From Sphingomonas crocodyli (GTDB taxonomy: Bacteria; Pseudomonadota; Alphaproteobacteria; Sphingomonadales; Sphingomonadaceae): a DNA stretch of 64,000 nt. Position 1 is the first letter of the stretch; every line of letters begins with the position of its first letter. The notes beneath the pieces are model-generated. The model searched no databases. It was given only the letters and a program-made list of their open reading frames with translations, and was not told the origin of the DNA. The translations under genes were made by a program, and so were the position numbers. This document shows positions 29,131 through 38,579 of this stretch, in pieces. Where the stretch lies: assembly GCF_004005865.1 (NCBI RefSeq), contig NZ_SACN01000001.1, positions 434,001-498,000 on the forward strand, given 5' to 3'.

Positions 29131-30008
29131 TTGAGGCCAGCAATCGCGTCGAAATCGCTGGCGGCGTGGCGTTCGCGCAGGAACTCGCCGGGCGTGTCGG
29201 AGGCGCGGTTGACCACGCGGCCGCGCTTCACCGCGGGGCGGGCGCCGACCTCCTCGGTCCAGCGGGCGAGGTTGCGATATTCGGACAGGTTGAGGAACTC
29301 TGCGGCGTTATAGGCGCCGCCGGCCAGGCCGCCGCCATACCAGGGCCAGATCGCCATGTCGGCGATCGTATAATCGTCCCCCGCAATGTAGCGGCGATCG
29401 GCCAGCACGGTGTCGAGGACGTGGAGCTGGCGCTTGGCCTCCATCGCATAGCGATCGATCGCATATTCGATCTTGAACGGGGCATAAGCGTAGAAATGGC
29501 CGAAGCCGCCGCCGAGGAAGGGCGCGGAGCCCATCTGCCACATCAGCCAGTTGATCGTCTCCGCACGCTGCGGCTGTTCGGTGGGCAGGAAGGCGCCGAA
29601 TTTCTCGGCCAGGTGGATCAGCATCGATCCGCTTTCGAACAGCCGGATCGGCACGTCGCCCGATCGATCGACCATCGCGGGGATCTTCGAATTGGGGTTC
29701 ACCGCGACGAAGCCGCTGCCGAACTGGTCGCCCTTGAAGATCTCGATCAGCCAGGCGTCATATTCGGCGCCTTTGTGGCCGGCGGCGAGCAGCTCCTCGA
29801 GCAGGATCGTCACCTTCTGCCCATTGGGCGTGCCGAGCGAATAGAGCTGGATCGGATGCTGGCCGACGGGAAGGTCTGTGTCGTGGGTCGCGCCGGATAC
29901 GGGGCGGTTGATGCTGGCGAACTGGCCGCCATTACCCTTTTCCCAGGTCCACACCTTGGGCGGGGCATAATCGGCGGGCTGGTTTGCGGGCGTGTCGGCG
30001 TCGGCCAT
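29127..30008 (-). CDS. yghU: Glutathione S-transferase, YghU type
   Basis: A 293-aa GST of the Nu class (disulfide-bond oxidoreductase, glutathione peroxidase-like). The N-terminal extension YAPPKVWTWEKGNGGQFASINRP is specific for YghU. The thioredoxin-like domain contains LYSLGTPNGQKVTILLEEL, with the Thr/Asn contacts that bind two glutathiones, then NSKIPAMVD and FESGSMLIHLAEK. The alpha-helical domain ends WPWYGGG. It is coupled to pip by overlap. Family members reduce disulfides and organic peroxides. Confidence 0.94.
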   Translation of the reverse strand: MADADTPANQPADYAPPKVWTWEKGNGGQFASINRPVSGATHDTDLPVGQHPIQLYSLGTPNGQKVTILLEELLAAGHKGAEYDAWLIEIFKGDQFGSGFVAVNPNSKIPAMVDRSGDVPIRLFESGSMLIHLAEKFGAFLPTEQPQRAETINWLMWQMGSAPFLGGGFGHFYAYAPFKIEYAIDRYAMEAKRQLHVLDTVLADRRYIAGDDYTIADMAIWPWYGGGLAGGAYNAAEFLNLSEYRNLARWTEEVGARPAVKRGRVVNRASDTPGEFLRERHAASDFDAIAGLK

Positions 30009-30072
30009 CTCATGCTCCCATCGTAACGATCGGGAGCAATCTGGGGATGTCTAACGGCGTTTCAAGGCGCGA

Positions 30073-30948
30073 TCAGTCGGCCCAGACGAGGGTGCCGGCG
30101 CCGCGCTTCGTGAAGGCTTCGATCAGCATGGCGTGCGGCACGCGCCCGTCGAGGATGACGGCCGCGTCGACCCCGCCTTCGACCGCGTCGACGCAGGTTT
30201 CGAGCTTGGGGATCATGCCGCCCTGGATCGTGCCGTCCTGCTTGAGCAGGCTGATCTGTGCGGGCGTGAGATCGCGGATCAGCTGCTTTTCCTTGTCGAG
30301 CACGCCGGCGACGTCGGTGAGCAGGAACAGGCGCGCCGCGCCCAGCGCGATGGCGATCGCGCCCGCCATCGTATCGGCGTTGATATTATAGGTTTCGCCA
30401 TCCTCGCCGATCGCGATCGGGGCGATGACGGGGATCATGCCCGCCTTCGAAATCGTGTCGATCACGCGGCGATCGATATCGGCCGGGGTGCCGACATAGC
30501 CCAGATCGGCGGTCGGATGATTGACCTTGTCGGCGACGACGAGCCGCCCGTCCTTGCCCGACAGGCCGACCGCGCGGCCGCCCGCCTGCGCGATCCACGA
30601 CACGATTTCCTTGTTGATCGATCCGCACAGCACCATTTCGGCGATGCGCGCGGTTTCGGCGTCGGTGACGCGCAGCCCGTCGACGAACTGGCTTTCGACG
30701 CCCATCGTCTTGAGCATCTTGCCGATCTGCGGCCCGCCGCCGTGGACGACGACCGCGTTGATGCCGACCGCCTTGAGCAGCGTCACATCCTCGGCGAAGT
30801 CGCGCGCCGCCTCCGGATCGCCCATTGCGTGGCCGCCATATTTCACGACGAAGGTCTCGCCGGCGTAACGCTGCATGAACGGCAGCGCTTCGGTGAGCGT
30901 CTCGGCCTTGGCGAGCAATGCGGGATCGGGGGCGTGATTGTTCGACAT
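30073..30948 (-). CDS. argB: Acetylglutamate kinase
   Basis: Second step of arginine biosynthesis: ATP-dependent phosphorylation of N-acetylglutamate. The amino-acid kinase fold shows [29 protein letters not shown], and [15 protein letters not shown] near the nucleotide site. [16 protein letters not shown] at the C-terminus is typical. The ATG at 30948 begins [18 protein letters not shown] and gives 291 aa; the upstream 33 codons of open frame belong to the family-B repeat. It lies alone among the genes here; no other arg genes are in view. Confidence 0.96.
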   Translation of the reverse strand: MSNNHAPDPALLAKAETLTEALPFMQRYAGETFVVKYGGHAMGDPEAARDFAEDVTLLKAVGINAVVVHGGGPQIGKMLKTMGVESQFVDGLRVTDAETARIAEMVLCGSINKEIVSWIAQAGGRAVGLSGKDGRLVVADKVNHPTADLGYVGTPADIDRRVIDTISKAGMIPVIAPIAIGEDGETYNINADTMAGAIAIALGAARLFLLTDVAGVLDKEKQLIRDLTPAQISLLKQDGTIQGGMIPKLETCVDAVEGGVDAAVILDGRVPHAMLIEAFTKRGAGTLVWAD

Positions 30949-31000
30949 GAATCGCGCCCTTAGCGGACAGGGATGACAGTCACAACTATTCCGCCCTCTC

Positions 31001-31111
31001 TCGTCATTGCGAGGAGCCGCAGGCGACGCGGCAATCCAGGCCCGCACGGGAGATCGTCGCGAACCTCGCCAGTTCGGGCCTGGATTGCTTCGCTACGCTC
31101 GCAATGACGAG
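31001..31111. repeat. Palindromic repeat, family B, second copy
   Basis: The outer arms CTCGTCATTGCGAG and CTCGCAATGACGAG are the same as at 23963-24059. The inner pair GCAATCCAGGCCCG and CGGGCCTGGATTGC differs in core. It lies in the gap between argB and the queuosine-precursor transporter gene, which are both on the minus strand; no other feature was seen in that gap. Confidence 0.85.
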
Positions 31112-31121
31112 TTGAAAGAGA

Positions 31122-31769
31122 TCAGCGCGCGTCCAGCTTGCGGCCCACCGCCACGAACAGCGTGATCAGCGGCGGCACGAGGACGATCGACAGGACGACC
31201 TTGGTGATCATCTGCCCGACCATCAGATCGAGGATCGGGCGTTCGCCATAGAAGCTGATCGTGATGAACAGGACGGTGTCGATGATCTGGCTGACGACGC
31301 TGGCGATCATGCCGCGCAGCCAGACGAGCCGGCCCGCGCCCTCGCTGGCCTTCAGCTTGGAAAAGATCAGGACGTTGAGCGTCTGCGACGTGCCGTAGCT
31401 GATCAGCCCCGCGATCATCATGCGGGCACCCTGGCCGACCACGATCGGGAAGGCGTCGATCGCGGGCGGATACATGCCGGGATCGGTGGGAAGAGCGAGG
31501 ACGAGCTGGATCAAAGCCGCCGACACGATCAGCGGCAGGAAGCCCCACCGGACCATCGAATCGGCGGTCTGGCGCCCGTGCAGTTCGGCGATCGCGCTGC
31601 CCATGATCACGAGCAGCAGGAAGCCGAAGATACCCGCTTCGACCGCGAGCGGGCCGAGCGCGACCTGCTTCACCCCCAGCACGCCCGATATGCACACCAT
31701 GCCCCCGTAGAAGAGCGCGAAGACGAACAGCGAGCGGGGGAAGGCCGGTGCGGCGGGCGAAGTCTGCAT
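31122..31769 (-). CDS. Queuosine precursor transporter (YhhQ/VUT family)
   Basis: A 215-aa membrane protein with about six TM helices. The family markers are IGSAIAELHGRQTAD-like sequence (here MGSAIAELHGRQTAD), the polar segment SYGTSQTLNVLIFSKLK, and LRGMIASVVSQIIDTVLFI followed by MVGQMITKVV. The family imports 7-cyano-7-deazaguanine or 7-aminomethyl-7-deazaguanine for queuosine in tRNA. The queG gene at 35.4 kb, the last step of queuosine synthesis, supports this use. Confidence 0.9.
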   Translation of the reverse strand: MQTSPAAPAFPRSLFVFALFYGGMVCISGVLGVKQVALGPLAVEAGIFGFLLLVIMGSAIAELHGRQTADSMVRWGFLPLIVSAALIQLVLALPTDPGMYPPAIDAFPIVVGQGARMMIAGLISYGTSQTLNVLIFSKLKASEGAGRLVWLRGMIASVVSQIIDTVLFITISFYGERPILDLMVGQMITKVVLSIVLVPPLITLFVAVGRKLDAR

Positions 31770-31869
31770 CGCCAGACGCTAGCGGGTTTTGGGCCAGCGT
31801 CAAACAGGCGCTTGACCGGGCGTGCGGCGCGGGCAAGGTGGCGCTTTCCCCGGGGACAGTAGCGACTAG

Positions 31870-33132
31870 ATGACGAAGATCCTGACCGGCCTTGCCGGTA
31901 TCCTCCTGATCCTGGCGATCGCGGTCGCGCTGTCGTCCGACCGGAGGGCGATCCGGCTCCGGGTGGTGGGCGCCGCCTTCGCGCTGCAGGCGGGGATTGC
32001 GGTGCTGGTGCTGTACGTGCCGTGGGGCCGCGCGGTGCTCGAATGGCTGTCGGGCGGCGTCTCCAATCTGCTCGGCTATGCGCAGGCGGGGACGGACTTT
32101 CTGTTCGGCCCGCTCGCGAAGCCTGAAATCGGCGGGCAGAGCTTCGCGCTGGCCGCACTTCCGGTGATCATCTTCTTCGCGGCGCTCGTCTCGATCCTCT
32201 ATTATCTGCGCATCATGCCCGCGGTGATCCGCTGGGTCGGCGGCGCGATCGAGAAGGTGATCGGCGTCTCGAAGGTCGAATCCCTGTGCGCGGCCGCCAA
32301 TGTCTTCGTGGGGCAGAGCGAATCGCCGCTGGTGATCCGGCCCTATCTCGCCGCGCTGAAGCCGCATGCCCTTTTCGCGATCATGACGTCGGGCATGGCG
32401 GGCGTCGCGGGCACGATCCTGGCGGCCTATGCGTCGATGGGGATCAGCATCGATCTGCTGCTCGCCGCCTCCTTCATGTCGGCGCCGGGCGCGCTGCTGA
32501 TGGCGAAGATCATCATGCCCGATCCGAAGACGGTCGACGGCGAACTGCCGCTGGGCGACGATGCCGAAGTCTCCGCGCTGGCGGCGGCGGAGGCGCATGA
32601 GGAAGATGCGCGCGCCGAAAACATCATCATGGCGGCGTCGCAGGGCGCGCAGACCGGCGTGAAGATCGCGGTCGCGGTGGGCGCGATGGTGCTGGCCTTC
32701 GTCGCTTTGATGGCGCTGGCCAACGGCATCCTCGGCGGGATCGGCGGCTGGATCGGCATGCCGGGGCTCAGCTTCCAGCAGATCCTGGGCTTCATCTTCG
32801 CGCCTGTCATGTTCCTGCTCAACGTGCCCTGGGATCAGGCGCAGGCGGTGGGCGGTCTGTTTGGCGAGAAGATCGTGCTCAACGAGTTCGTCGCCTATAT
32901 CCACCTCGGCACCCTGAAGGCGCAGCTGTCGCCCCACAGCGTTGCTGTGGCGACCTTCGCGCTGTGCGGTTTCGCCAATTTCTCCTCGATCGCAATCCAG
33001 ATGGCGGCGACCGGAAGCCTTGCGCCCAATCAGCGCCCGATGATCGCCAAGCTGGGCATCAAGGCGCTGGTGGCGGGCAGCCTTGCCAATCTGATGTCGG
33101 CCGCGCTCGCCGGGCTATTGCTGCCGGGCTGA
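31870..33132 (+). CDS. Concentrative nucleoside transporter (NupC/CNT family)
   Basis: A 420-aa inner-membrane protein that imports nucleosides with protons or sodium. The diagnostic motifs are present: VFVGQSESPLVIRPYL (central, nucleoside binding), FAIMTSGMAGVAGTILAAY, and SVAVATFALCGFANFSSIAIQ near the C-terminus. The insertion with DPKTVDGELPLGDDAEVSA in the cytoplasmic loop is normal for CNT proteins. The start ATG at 31870 follows closely after the divergent yhhQ promoter region. Full length. Confidence 0.95.
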   Translation: MTKILTGLAGILLILAIAVALSSDRRAIRLRVVGAAFALQAGIAVLVLYVPWGRAVLEWLSGGVSNLLGYAQAGTDFLFGPLAKPEIGGQSFALAALPVIIFFAALVSILYYLRIMPAVIRWVGGAIEKVIGVSKVESLCAAANVFVGQSESPLVIRPYLAALKPHALFAIMTSGMAGVAGTILAAYASMGISIDLLLAASFMSAPGALLMAKIIMPDPKTVDGELPLGDDAEVSALAAAEAHEEDARAENIIMAASQGAQTGVKIAVAVGAMVLAFVALMALANGILGGIGGWIGMPGLSFQQILGFIFAPVMFLLNVPWDQAQAVGGLFGEKIVLNEFVAYIHLGTLKAQLSPHSVAVATFALCGFANFSSIAIQMAATGSLAPNQRPMIAKLGIKALVAGSLANLMSAALAGLLLPG

Positions 33133-33188
33133 CACCAAAAGCCGTCTGCCGCGTTGATCCGCCTACGTAACGGATCAGGAGACGTGCG

Positions 33189-33662
33189 ATGAAGGCTTGG
33201 ACAGCGGCAGCGATGGCGATGCTGGCATCGGCCCCGGCGATGGCGGCACCATCGGCCTGGACCTCGGTGTTCGTGCAGGGCGTCCACGAATATCGCGTCG
33301 GATCGACCGGGGCGCGCGCCGACAATATGACGATCAACTGCCCGATCGAAGGATCGCCGACCATGTCGGTGCTGATCAACGGCACGCTGCCGCCGGAGGG
33401 CGAGCAGGTCGGCTTCCGCGCGGCGGGGCAGAGCTTCGCCTTCCGCACCAACGACAATGGCACGATGCGGATCGACGATCGCGATCGCAGCGCGACCTTC
33501 GCCCGCTTCTGGCGCGCGGTGCGGGCGGGATCGACCCTGACCGTCAGCTTCATCAACGGCGCGGTCGCCAATCTGCCGCTGAGCGGCAGCGCAAAAGCCC
33601 TGCCGGCTCTACCGTGCGGCGGCCGCGCACTGCCCGATGCGAAGCACAAGATCCGCCTTTGA
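33189..33662 (+). CDS. Hypothetical secreted protein, 157 aa
   Basis: The N-terminus is a Sec signal peptide (MKAWTAAAMAMLASAPAMAA, cleavage likely after AMA). The mature part is beta-rich: WTSVFVQGVHEYRVG, MTINCPIEG, SVLINGTLPPEGEQVGF. It has two cysteines, in NCPIEG and LPCGG, that could form a disulfide. I recognise no family; proteins like this are common and uncharacterised in sphingomonads. The start has CAGGAG upstream. Confidence 0.75.
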   Translation: MKAWTAAAMAMLASAPAMAAPSAWTSVFVQGVHEYRVGSTGARADNMTINCPIEGSPTMSVLINGTLPPEGEQVGFRAAGQSFAFRTNDNGTMRIDDRDRSATFARFWRAVRAGSTLTVSFINGAVANLPLSGSAKALPALPCGGRALPDAKHKIRL

Positions 33663-33671
33663 AATAAGCGC

Positions 33672-33702
33672 TTGAAGTTGACGTAACGTCAGCCGCTAAA
33701 CC
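33672..33702 (+). promoter_or_regulatory. MerR-type promoter of the TipAS regulator (19-base spacer, leaderless)
   Basis: A -35 TTGAAG (33672-33677) and a -10 TAAACC (33697-33702) are separated by 19 bases, the over-long spacing used by MerR regulators. The spacer contains the palindrome TGACGTAACGTCA (33679-33691). The -10 ends eight bases before the ATG at 33710, so the transcript probably begins at or next to the start codon. No ribosome-binding site is present, which agrees with a leaderless message. Autoregulation is the natural inference. Confidence 0.7.
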
Positions 33703-33709
33703 CCTCGGC

Positions 33710-34519
33710 ATGGACGATTTGATCGACATAGCCGAGGTGGCGCGGCTGACCGCCCTGACCGCGCGGGCGCTGCGCTTCTATGAGGCGCGCGGGCTGGTGC
33801 GCCCGTTGCGCACCGCAAGCGGGCGGCGCTGTTACGGGCGCGGCGAGCTGGCGCGGCTCAACGCCATCGTGGCGCTCAAGCGGGCGGGGTTCAGCCTGAC
33901 CGAAATCGGCCGCATGCTCGGCCGCGGCACGCCCGATCTGCGCCGGATGGTCTCCGCACAGATCGGCGCACTCGACGATCGCCTGTCCGAGATCGAGGCG
34001 GCGCGCGCGCTGCTCCTCTCCGTTCAGTCCCGCATCGATCGCGGCGAGCCGATCGACGTCGCGACCCTGTGCTCGCTGATCCGACAAGGGAATGACGTGA
34101 TGGAAGCCGAAAAATGGAAGACGGTGACCGACCAATATATGGGGGAAACCGAACGGGCCGACTGGGATGCGGCGCAGGCGAAGATGCCCGCCGATTTCGA
34201 TCAGGAGGCCTATTCGCGCCAGTGGAAGGAGCTGTCGGCGCGGATCGAGGCGGCGATGCCGATCGATCCCGAATCCGATGTCGCGCAGGGCTTCGTCGAC
34301 CAGTGGTTCGCGTTGCTGAAACCGTTCAGCGCGATCGCGACCCCCGCCATGTGGCAGGGGACACAACGCATGTATGACGATCGCGCCAATTGGAAGGCGG
34401 ATGCCGACCCCGGTTTCTCGACCGCGGTCTGGGCCTTCATTCAGGAGGCGACCAAAAAGCGGCTCGCGAAAGGCGGGACGATCGACGGCCCCGCCTGGAT
34501 GACGGGCACGAAAGCTTAA
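33710..34519 (+). CDS. MerR family transcriptional regulator with TipAS domain
   Basis: A 269-aa regulator. Residues 1-70 are the MerR winged HTH ([25 protein letters not shown], in parts; [12 protein letters not shown]), followed by a dimerisation helix. From about residue 125 the protein resembles the TipAS antibiotic-recognition domain ([61 protein letters not shown]). TipA-type proteins bind thiopeptides and similar ligands and activate their own promoter. The 3' end shares TTAA with the convergent hydroxybutyryl-CoA dehydrogenase stop. The ligand here is unknown. Confidence 0.92.
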   Translation: MDDLIDIAEVARLTALTARALRFYEARGLVRPLRTASGRRCYGRGELARLNAIVALKRAGFSLTEIGRMLGRGTPDLRRMVSAQIGALDDRLSEIEAARALLLSVQSRIDRGEPIDVATLCSLIRQGNDVMEAEKWKTVTDQYMGETERADWDAAQAKMPADFDQEAYSRQWKELSARIEAAMPIDPESDVAQGFVDQWFALLKPFSAIATPAMWQGTQRMYDDRANWKADADPGFSTAVWAFIQEATKKRLAKGGTIDGPAWMTGTKA

Positions 34520-35385
34520 AGCGAGGGGACCGGCTCGGGGCCGCTATAATCGTAGAACCCCTTGCCGGTCTTCCGGCCCAGCCAGCCGGCCTCGACCAGC
34601 TTCGCCAGGATCGGGGCCGGGCGGTATTTCGGATCGCCGAAGTCGGCCTGGAATACGCGCAGGATCTCGAGCAGCGTATCGAGGCCGATCAGGTCGGCGA
34701 GCGTGAGCGGGCCCATCGGATGGCCGAGGCCCAGCTTCACGCCGGCGTCGATGTCGGGGATCGAGGCCAGCCCTTCGCCGACCGCGAAGAAGGCTTCGTT
34801 GAGCAAAGGCAGCAGGATGCGGTTGACGACGAAGCCGGGGCTGTCCTTGGCGACGATCGTCTGCTTGCCCGTCGCCTTGCCGAAGGCGCGCGCGACCTCG
34901 ACGGTCGCATCGCTGGTCGCGATGCCGCGGATCAGTTCGAGCAGCGGCATCAGCGGCACCGGATTGAAGAAGTGCATGCCGATGAAGCGCGCCGGATCGA
35001 TCGACGCCTGCGCAAGCCGGGTGATCGAGATCGACGAGGTGTTGCTGGCGAGGACGGCGTCGGCGCGCAGCACCTTGCCGATATTTTCGAAGATCGCGCG
35101 CTTCACCTGCTCGCGCTCGGTCGCCGCCTCGATGATGATGTCGGCCGCCGCCATCGGGGCGACATCGCCGGCGGGCTCGATCAGCGCGATCGCGGCGTCG
35201 CGCGCGGATGCCTCCAGCTTGCCCTTTTCGACCTGCTTGGTCAGCACCTTGGCAATGCCGTCGCGGCCCTTGGTCGCAAGCTCGACCGACATGTCGGACA
35301 GGATGACCTTCAGCCCCGCCTGGGCTGCGATCTGCGCGATGCCCGCGCCCATCTGCCCCGCGCCCACGACGCCGATCACCTTCAT
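34516..35385 (-). CDS. 3-hydroxybutyryl-CoA dehydrogenase
   Basis: Oxidises (S)-3-hydroxybutyryl-CoA with NAD(P). The Rossmann start is [19 protein letters not shown]. The catalytic residues are in [17 protein letters not shown] (His) and [10 protein letters not shown] (Glu); [15 protein letters not shown] and [20 protein letters not shown] are conserved C-terminal dimer blocks. At 289 aa it is a stand-alone enzyme rather than a FadB-type fusion, as used in butyrate or PHB-related metabolism. No thiolase gene lies beside it. Confidence 0.94.
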   Translation of the reverse strand: MKVIGVVGAGQMGAGIAQIAAQAGLKVILSDMSVELATKGRDGIAKVLTKQVEKGKLEASARDAAIALIEPAGDVAPMAAADIIIEAATEREQVKRAIFENIGKVLRADAVLASNTSSISITRLAQASIDPARFIGMHFFNPVPLMPLLELIRGIATSDATVEVARAFGKATGKQTIVAKDSPGFVVNRILLPLLNEAFFAVGEGLASIPDIDAGVKLGLGHPMGPLTLADLIGLDTLLEILRVFQADFGDPKYRPAPILAKLVEAGWLGRKTGKGFYDYSGPEPVPSL

Positions 35386-35424
35386 GCCCGATCCCCTTGC
35401 TGAAACCCAAAGATTGCGGCTGCT

Positions 35425-36570
35425 CTATCGGCGCGGGTCGGACCCCGCAACGCCCCATTCGGCCAAAACGCCCGCATCCTGCTCGGCGGAAATGCGCGCC
35501 GTCCGCTCCGCGGCGAAGCGGGCGGGATCGAGCCGCGACAGCGCCCAGATCGCGGAGCCGCGCACGGCGGGATCGGGATCGTCGAGCAGAGCGGCGACCG
35601 GCGCCGTCAGCGAGGGGAGCGCGCTGTTGCCCGCGGCGATCGCGGCGTTGCGGACCATCCGGTCGCGCCCGATCCGCTTGATCGGCGAACCCGCAAAGAT
35701 CTGGCGGAAGTCGGCATCGGACAAAGCAAGCAGATCGACCAGTTCGGGCGCGGCCAGCTCGGCGCGCGCGGCGAAGGCGCGGTTGGCAGCGCCGGCCTGC
35801 GCGAACTTGTTCCAGGGACAGGCGGCCAGGCAATCGTCGCAGCCATAGATATGATTGCCGATGCCGGGGCGCAGATCGGCGGGGATCGGCCCCTTATGTT
35901 CGATCGTGAGGTAGGAGATGCAGCGCCGCGCATCGACGACATAGGGGCGCGGAAAGGCATCGGTCGGGCAGGCGCGCTGGCAGGCGTCGCACGATCCGCA
36001 GCGATCGGGCTCGGGCGGATCGGGCGGCAGATCGAGCGAGGTCATGATCGCGCCGAGGAACAGCCAGCTGCCATGTTCGCGGCTGACGAGGTTGCTATGC
36101 TTGCCCTGCCAGCCAAGGCCGGCGGCGGCCGACAGCGGCTTTTCCATCACCGGCGCGGTATCGACGAACACCTTGAGTTCGCCGCCCGCGCGATCGACCA
36201 GCCAGCGGGCGAGCGCCTTCAGCGCCTTCTTGACCACGTCATGATAGTCGGCGCCCTGCGCATAGACCGAAATGCGGCCGATCTCCGGTTCGGCGGCGAG
36301 GCGCATCGGATCTTCGTGCGGGGCGTAACTCATGCCCAGCATGATCAGCGATCGGGAGGCGGGCCACAGCCCCTGCGGGCGGGCGCGCTCGCCCTTGCGC
36401 GCCTCCATCCACTCCATCGATCCGTGCGCTCCGCTTTGGAGCCACTCGTCGAGCCGGGCGGCGCTTTCGGGGGCGGCATCGGCAGCCGCGAAGCCGCACG
36501 CGACGAAGCCGAGGCGTGCGGCCTCGGCGCGGATCGCCTCGCGTAGCTCTGTCGGATCGTTCGCCGCCAT
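35425..36570 (-). CDS. queG: Epoxyqueuosine reductase
   Basis: Cobalamin- and Fe-S-dependent enzyme that reduces epoxyqueuosine to queuosine in tRNA. Two 4Fe-4S clusters are visible: [12 protein letters not shown] and [13 protein letters not shown]. The catalytic Asp region is [20 protein letters not shown]. The C-terminal part has HEAT-like repeats ([20 protein letters not shown]). The ATG at 36570 ([13 protein letters not shown]) gives 381 aa, the family length. B12 use here fits the PduO-type adenosyltransferase, although QueG binds cobalamin directly. Confidence 0.95.
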   Translation of the reverse strand: MAANDPTELREAIRAEAARLGFVACGFAAADAAPESAARLDEWLQSGAHGSMEWMEARKGERARPQGLWPASRSLIMLGMSYAPHEDPMRLAAEPEIGRISVYAQGADYHDVVKKALKALARWLVDRAGGELKVFVDTAPVMEKPLSAAAGLGWQGKHSNLVSREHGSWLFLGAIMTSLDLPPDPPEPDRCGSCDACQRACPTDAFPRPYVVDARRCISYLTIEHKGPIPADLRPGIGNHIYGCDDCLAACPWNKFAQAGAANRAFAARAELAAPELVDLLALSDADFRQIFAGSPIKRIGRDRMVRNAAIAAGNSALPSLTAPVAALLDDPDPAVRGSAIWALSRLDPARFAAERTARISAEQDAGVLAEWGVAGSDPRR

Positions 36571-36668
36571 GTCCGCGCCTATAAGCGAAGGCGGCTGCAA
36601 TCGTAACCTTTGGCGCGGTTGGAACGTATCTCCTTCAACACCATATCGGGCGCGAGGAGTTGGCAGGC

Positions 36669-37157
36669 ATGATGATCGACCGCAGGACGCTGATCGGATC
36701 GGGGATGGCGACCGCCGCGCTCGCGCTGGTCGGGGCGAACCGGCTGCTGGCCGCGCCGCCCGCGAAGTTCGAGGTGAGCTTCACCGATGCCGAATGGAAG
36801 GCGCGGTTGTCGCCGTCGGCCTATAAGGTGCTGCGCCACGAGATGACCGAGCGGCCGTTCACCAGCGCGCTGCTCAAGGAGCATCGCACGGGTGTCTTCG
36901 TCTGTGCGGGCTGCGCGCTGCCTTTGTTCGCGTCGAAGACCAAATATGACAGCGGCACCGGCTGGCCGAGCTTCTATCAGCCTCTGCCCAATGCGGTCGG
37001 CACCAGCACCGACAGCACGTTGGGCATGGAGCGTGTCGAGGTCCATTGCCGCCGCTGCGGCGGGCATCTCGGCCACGTCTTCGACGACGGCCCCCCGCCC
37101 ACCGGCAAGCGCTATTGCATGAACGGCGTCGCGATGAAGTTCATGGCGAAGGCCTGA
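36669..37157 (+). CDS. msrB: Peptide-methionine (R)-S-oxide reductase with Tat-like signal
   Basis: Reduces methionine-R-sulfoxide in proteins. The N-terminus [22 protein letters not shown] is a twin-arginine-like signal (DRRTLIGS), so the enzyme is probably exported. The catalytic core has the zinc cysteines in [11 protein letters not shown] and [16 protein letters not shown], the block [13 protein letters not shown], and the catalytic Cys in [11 protein letters not shown]. Most cytosolic MsrB proteins lack the signal; periplasmic versions protect envelope proteins. The ATG at 36669 has GAGGAG upstream; an ATG one codon on is equally possible. Confidence 0.93.
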   Translation: MMIDRRTLIGSGMATAALALVGANRLLAAPPAKFEVSFTDAEWKARLSPSAYKVLRHEMTERPFTSALLKEHRTGVFVCAGCALPLFASKTKYDSGTGWPSFYQPLPNAVGTSTDSTLGMERVEVHCRRCGGHLGHVFDDGPPPTGKRYCMNGVAMKFMAKA

Positions 37158-37164
37158 GCTAACA

Positions 37165-37329
37165 ATCCTCCCCGGAACGGGGAGGGGGACCGCGAAGCGG
37201 TGGAGGGGGTTGGAGGCTGGGCGTGAATGCCCGAAAGTTTCCTATAGGAAACTCGGCGAGCGAGCCGTGCCGCCTGCGGCGAACCCCCTCCGTCGCCTTC
37301 GGCGCCACCTCCCCGTGCTGGGGAGGATT
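37165..37329. repeat. Inverted repeat, family A, long-spacer copy
   Basis: The arms AATCCTCCCCGG...GGGGAGGGGG and CCACCTCCCCGTGCTGGGGAGGATT face each other. An inner palindrome, AGTTTCCTATAGGAAACT, is at about 37236-37253. It lies between msrB and the terminator of the cold-shock gene. Confidence 0.75.
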
Positions 37330-37338
37330 TGAGGCAAG

Positions 37339-37371
37339 AAAAAAGCCCGACTTCCGCGAGGAAGCCGGGCT
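37339..37371 (-). terminator. Rho-independent terminator of the cold-shock gene
   Basis: On the minus strand AGCCCGGCTTCC and GGAAGTCGGGCT form a 12-base stem (one mismatch) around a 4-base loop, followed directly by six T. It stands about 30 bases after the stop of the cold-shock gene. A smaller hairpin, AAGCGCT-GAA-AGCGCTT, lies between the stop and this terminator. Confidence 0.9.
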
Positions 37372-37403
37372 CTCTCCTATCCCGTAGGAAGCGCTGAAAG
37401 CGC

Positions 37404-38249
37404 TTACTGGATCGCGTTGAGGTTCACCGCGGCATATTTGCCACGACGATCGACCTCGAGTTCGAACTCGAGACGATCACCCTCGTTAAGGTTGGTCATG
37501 CCGGCGCGTTCGACGGCCGAAATGTGGACGAAAGCGTCGGGCTGGCCATCGTCGCGCTGAATGAAGCCGAAGCCCTTCATCGCGTTGAAGAACTTGACCG
37601 TGCCGGTCGCCTTCTCGCCCGTGAGCTGACGCGAGGGGCCGCCACGCGGCGCGCCGCCGAAACCGCCTTCGCGCGGCTCACGCGGAGCGCGCTCTTCGAC
37701 CGGCATCGGTTCGCCGTCGATCTTGAGATCGGTCGCCGAAACGCGGCCGCCACGATCGACCAGGGTGAAGCCGAGCGGCTGACCCTCGGCCAGACCAGTC
37801 AGGCCCGCCTGTTCGACGGCCGAGATGTGCACGAACACGTCTTCGCCGCCATCATCACGGACGACGAAGCCGAAGCCCTTCTGACCGTTGAAGAACTTCA
37901 CGACACCAGTGCCTTCGCCGATGACCTGCGCGGGCATGCCGCCGCCGCCGCCACGACCGCCGCCGAAGCCGCCGCCGCCACGGAAACCGCCGCCGCCGCC
38001 ACCGCCGAAGCGATCGCCACCGCCGCCGTAACCACCACCGCCGCCGCCGAAGCGGTCACCGCCGCCGCGATAGCCACCGCCACCGCCGCCGCCGAAGCGA
38101 TCGCCACCGCCGAAGCCGCCGCCGCCGAAGCGATCACCGCCACCGCCAAAGCCGCCATCAAAGCCGCCGCCGCCGAAACCGCCTTCGTCACCAAAGCCGT
38201 CGCGCTTGTCCCTGCCGCGCTGACCGCGCCGCCCTCGATCGAAACTCAT
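37404..38249 (-). CDS. Cold-shock protein with glycine-rich N-terminus and two CSD domains
   Basis: A 281-aa RNA/ssDNA-binding protein. Residues 20-105 are a low-complexity region built on GGDRFGGGG units, with Arg and Phe spaced among Gly. Two cold-shock domains follow at about 113-180 and 214-280. Each has an RNP1 motif (FFNGQKGFGFV, FFNAMKGFGFI) and an RNP2 motif (DVFVHIS, DAFVHIS). Double-CSD proteins are common in alphaproteobacteria; the long FGG/RGG-like tract at the N-terminus is unusual and resembles RNA-granule proteins. The 330-base leader upstream (38250-38579) has no gene and may contain a long 5' UTR, as in cold-shock mRNAs. Confidence 0.93.
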   Translation of the reverse strand: MSFDRGRRGQRGRDKRDGFGDEGGFGGGGFDGGFGGGGDRFGGGGFGGGDRFGGGGGGGYRGGGDRFGGGGGGYGGGGDRFGGGGGGGFRGGGGFGGGRGGGGGMPAQVIGEGTGVVKFFNGQKGFGFVVRDDGGEDVFVHISAVEQAGLTGLAEGQPLGFTLVDRGGRVSATDLKIDGEPMPVEERAPREPREGGFGGAPRGGPSRQLTGEKATGTVKFFNAMKGFGFIQRDDGQPDAFVHISAVERAGMTNLNEGDRLEFELEVDRRGKYAAVNLNAIQ

Positions 38250-38579
38250 GCCGTCCAAATCTTCCCGAATCGCGCCCCAAAGCCATCGAAAGATCACCAT
38301 GCCGGGCGCGGCAAACCGATCTCCCAGCGCGGAAAGAAGCCGCGCCCAAATGTTGCCATAAAGCAAAATCGACCGCCCTGCGAGCAGTTTCGGGCTGGCT
38401 TCGTCGGCGATACGGTCGAAACAATGGCCGAAATGAGCGGTTCAAGAGGAATCGTCACGAATTCATGTCGTGCAGCGAAGGTTAAGCTGGTCAAACCCGC
38501 AATGTCGAAAGCATCCGATTCGCGATCATATCTATTTCGCTTGTGACGCGCCGGAGACCCACCCTAGGCTTGGACCCCT

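Noticed and set aside
37900..38190. Tandem short repeats that look like a repeat array at the DNA level
   Set aside because: They encode the GGDRFGGGG tract of the cold-shock protein; spacing and sequence do not fit a CRISPR array.
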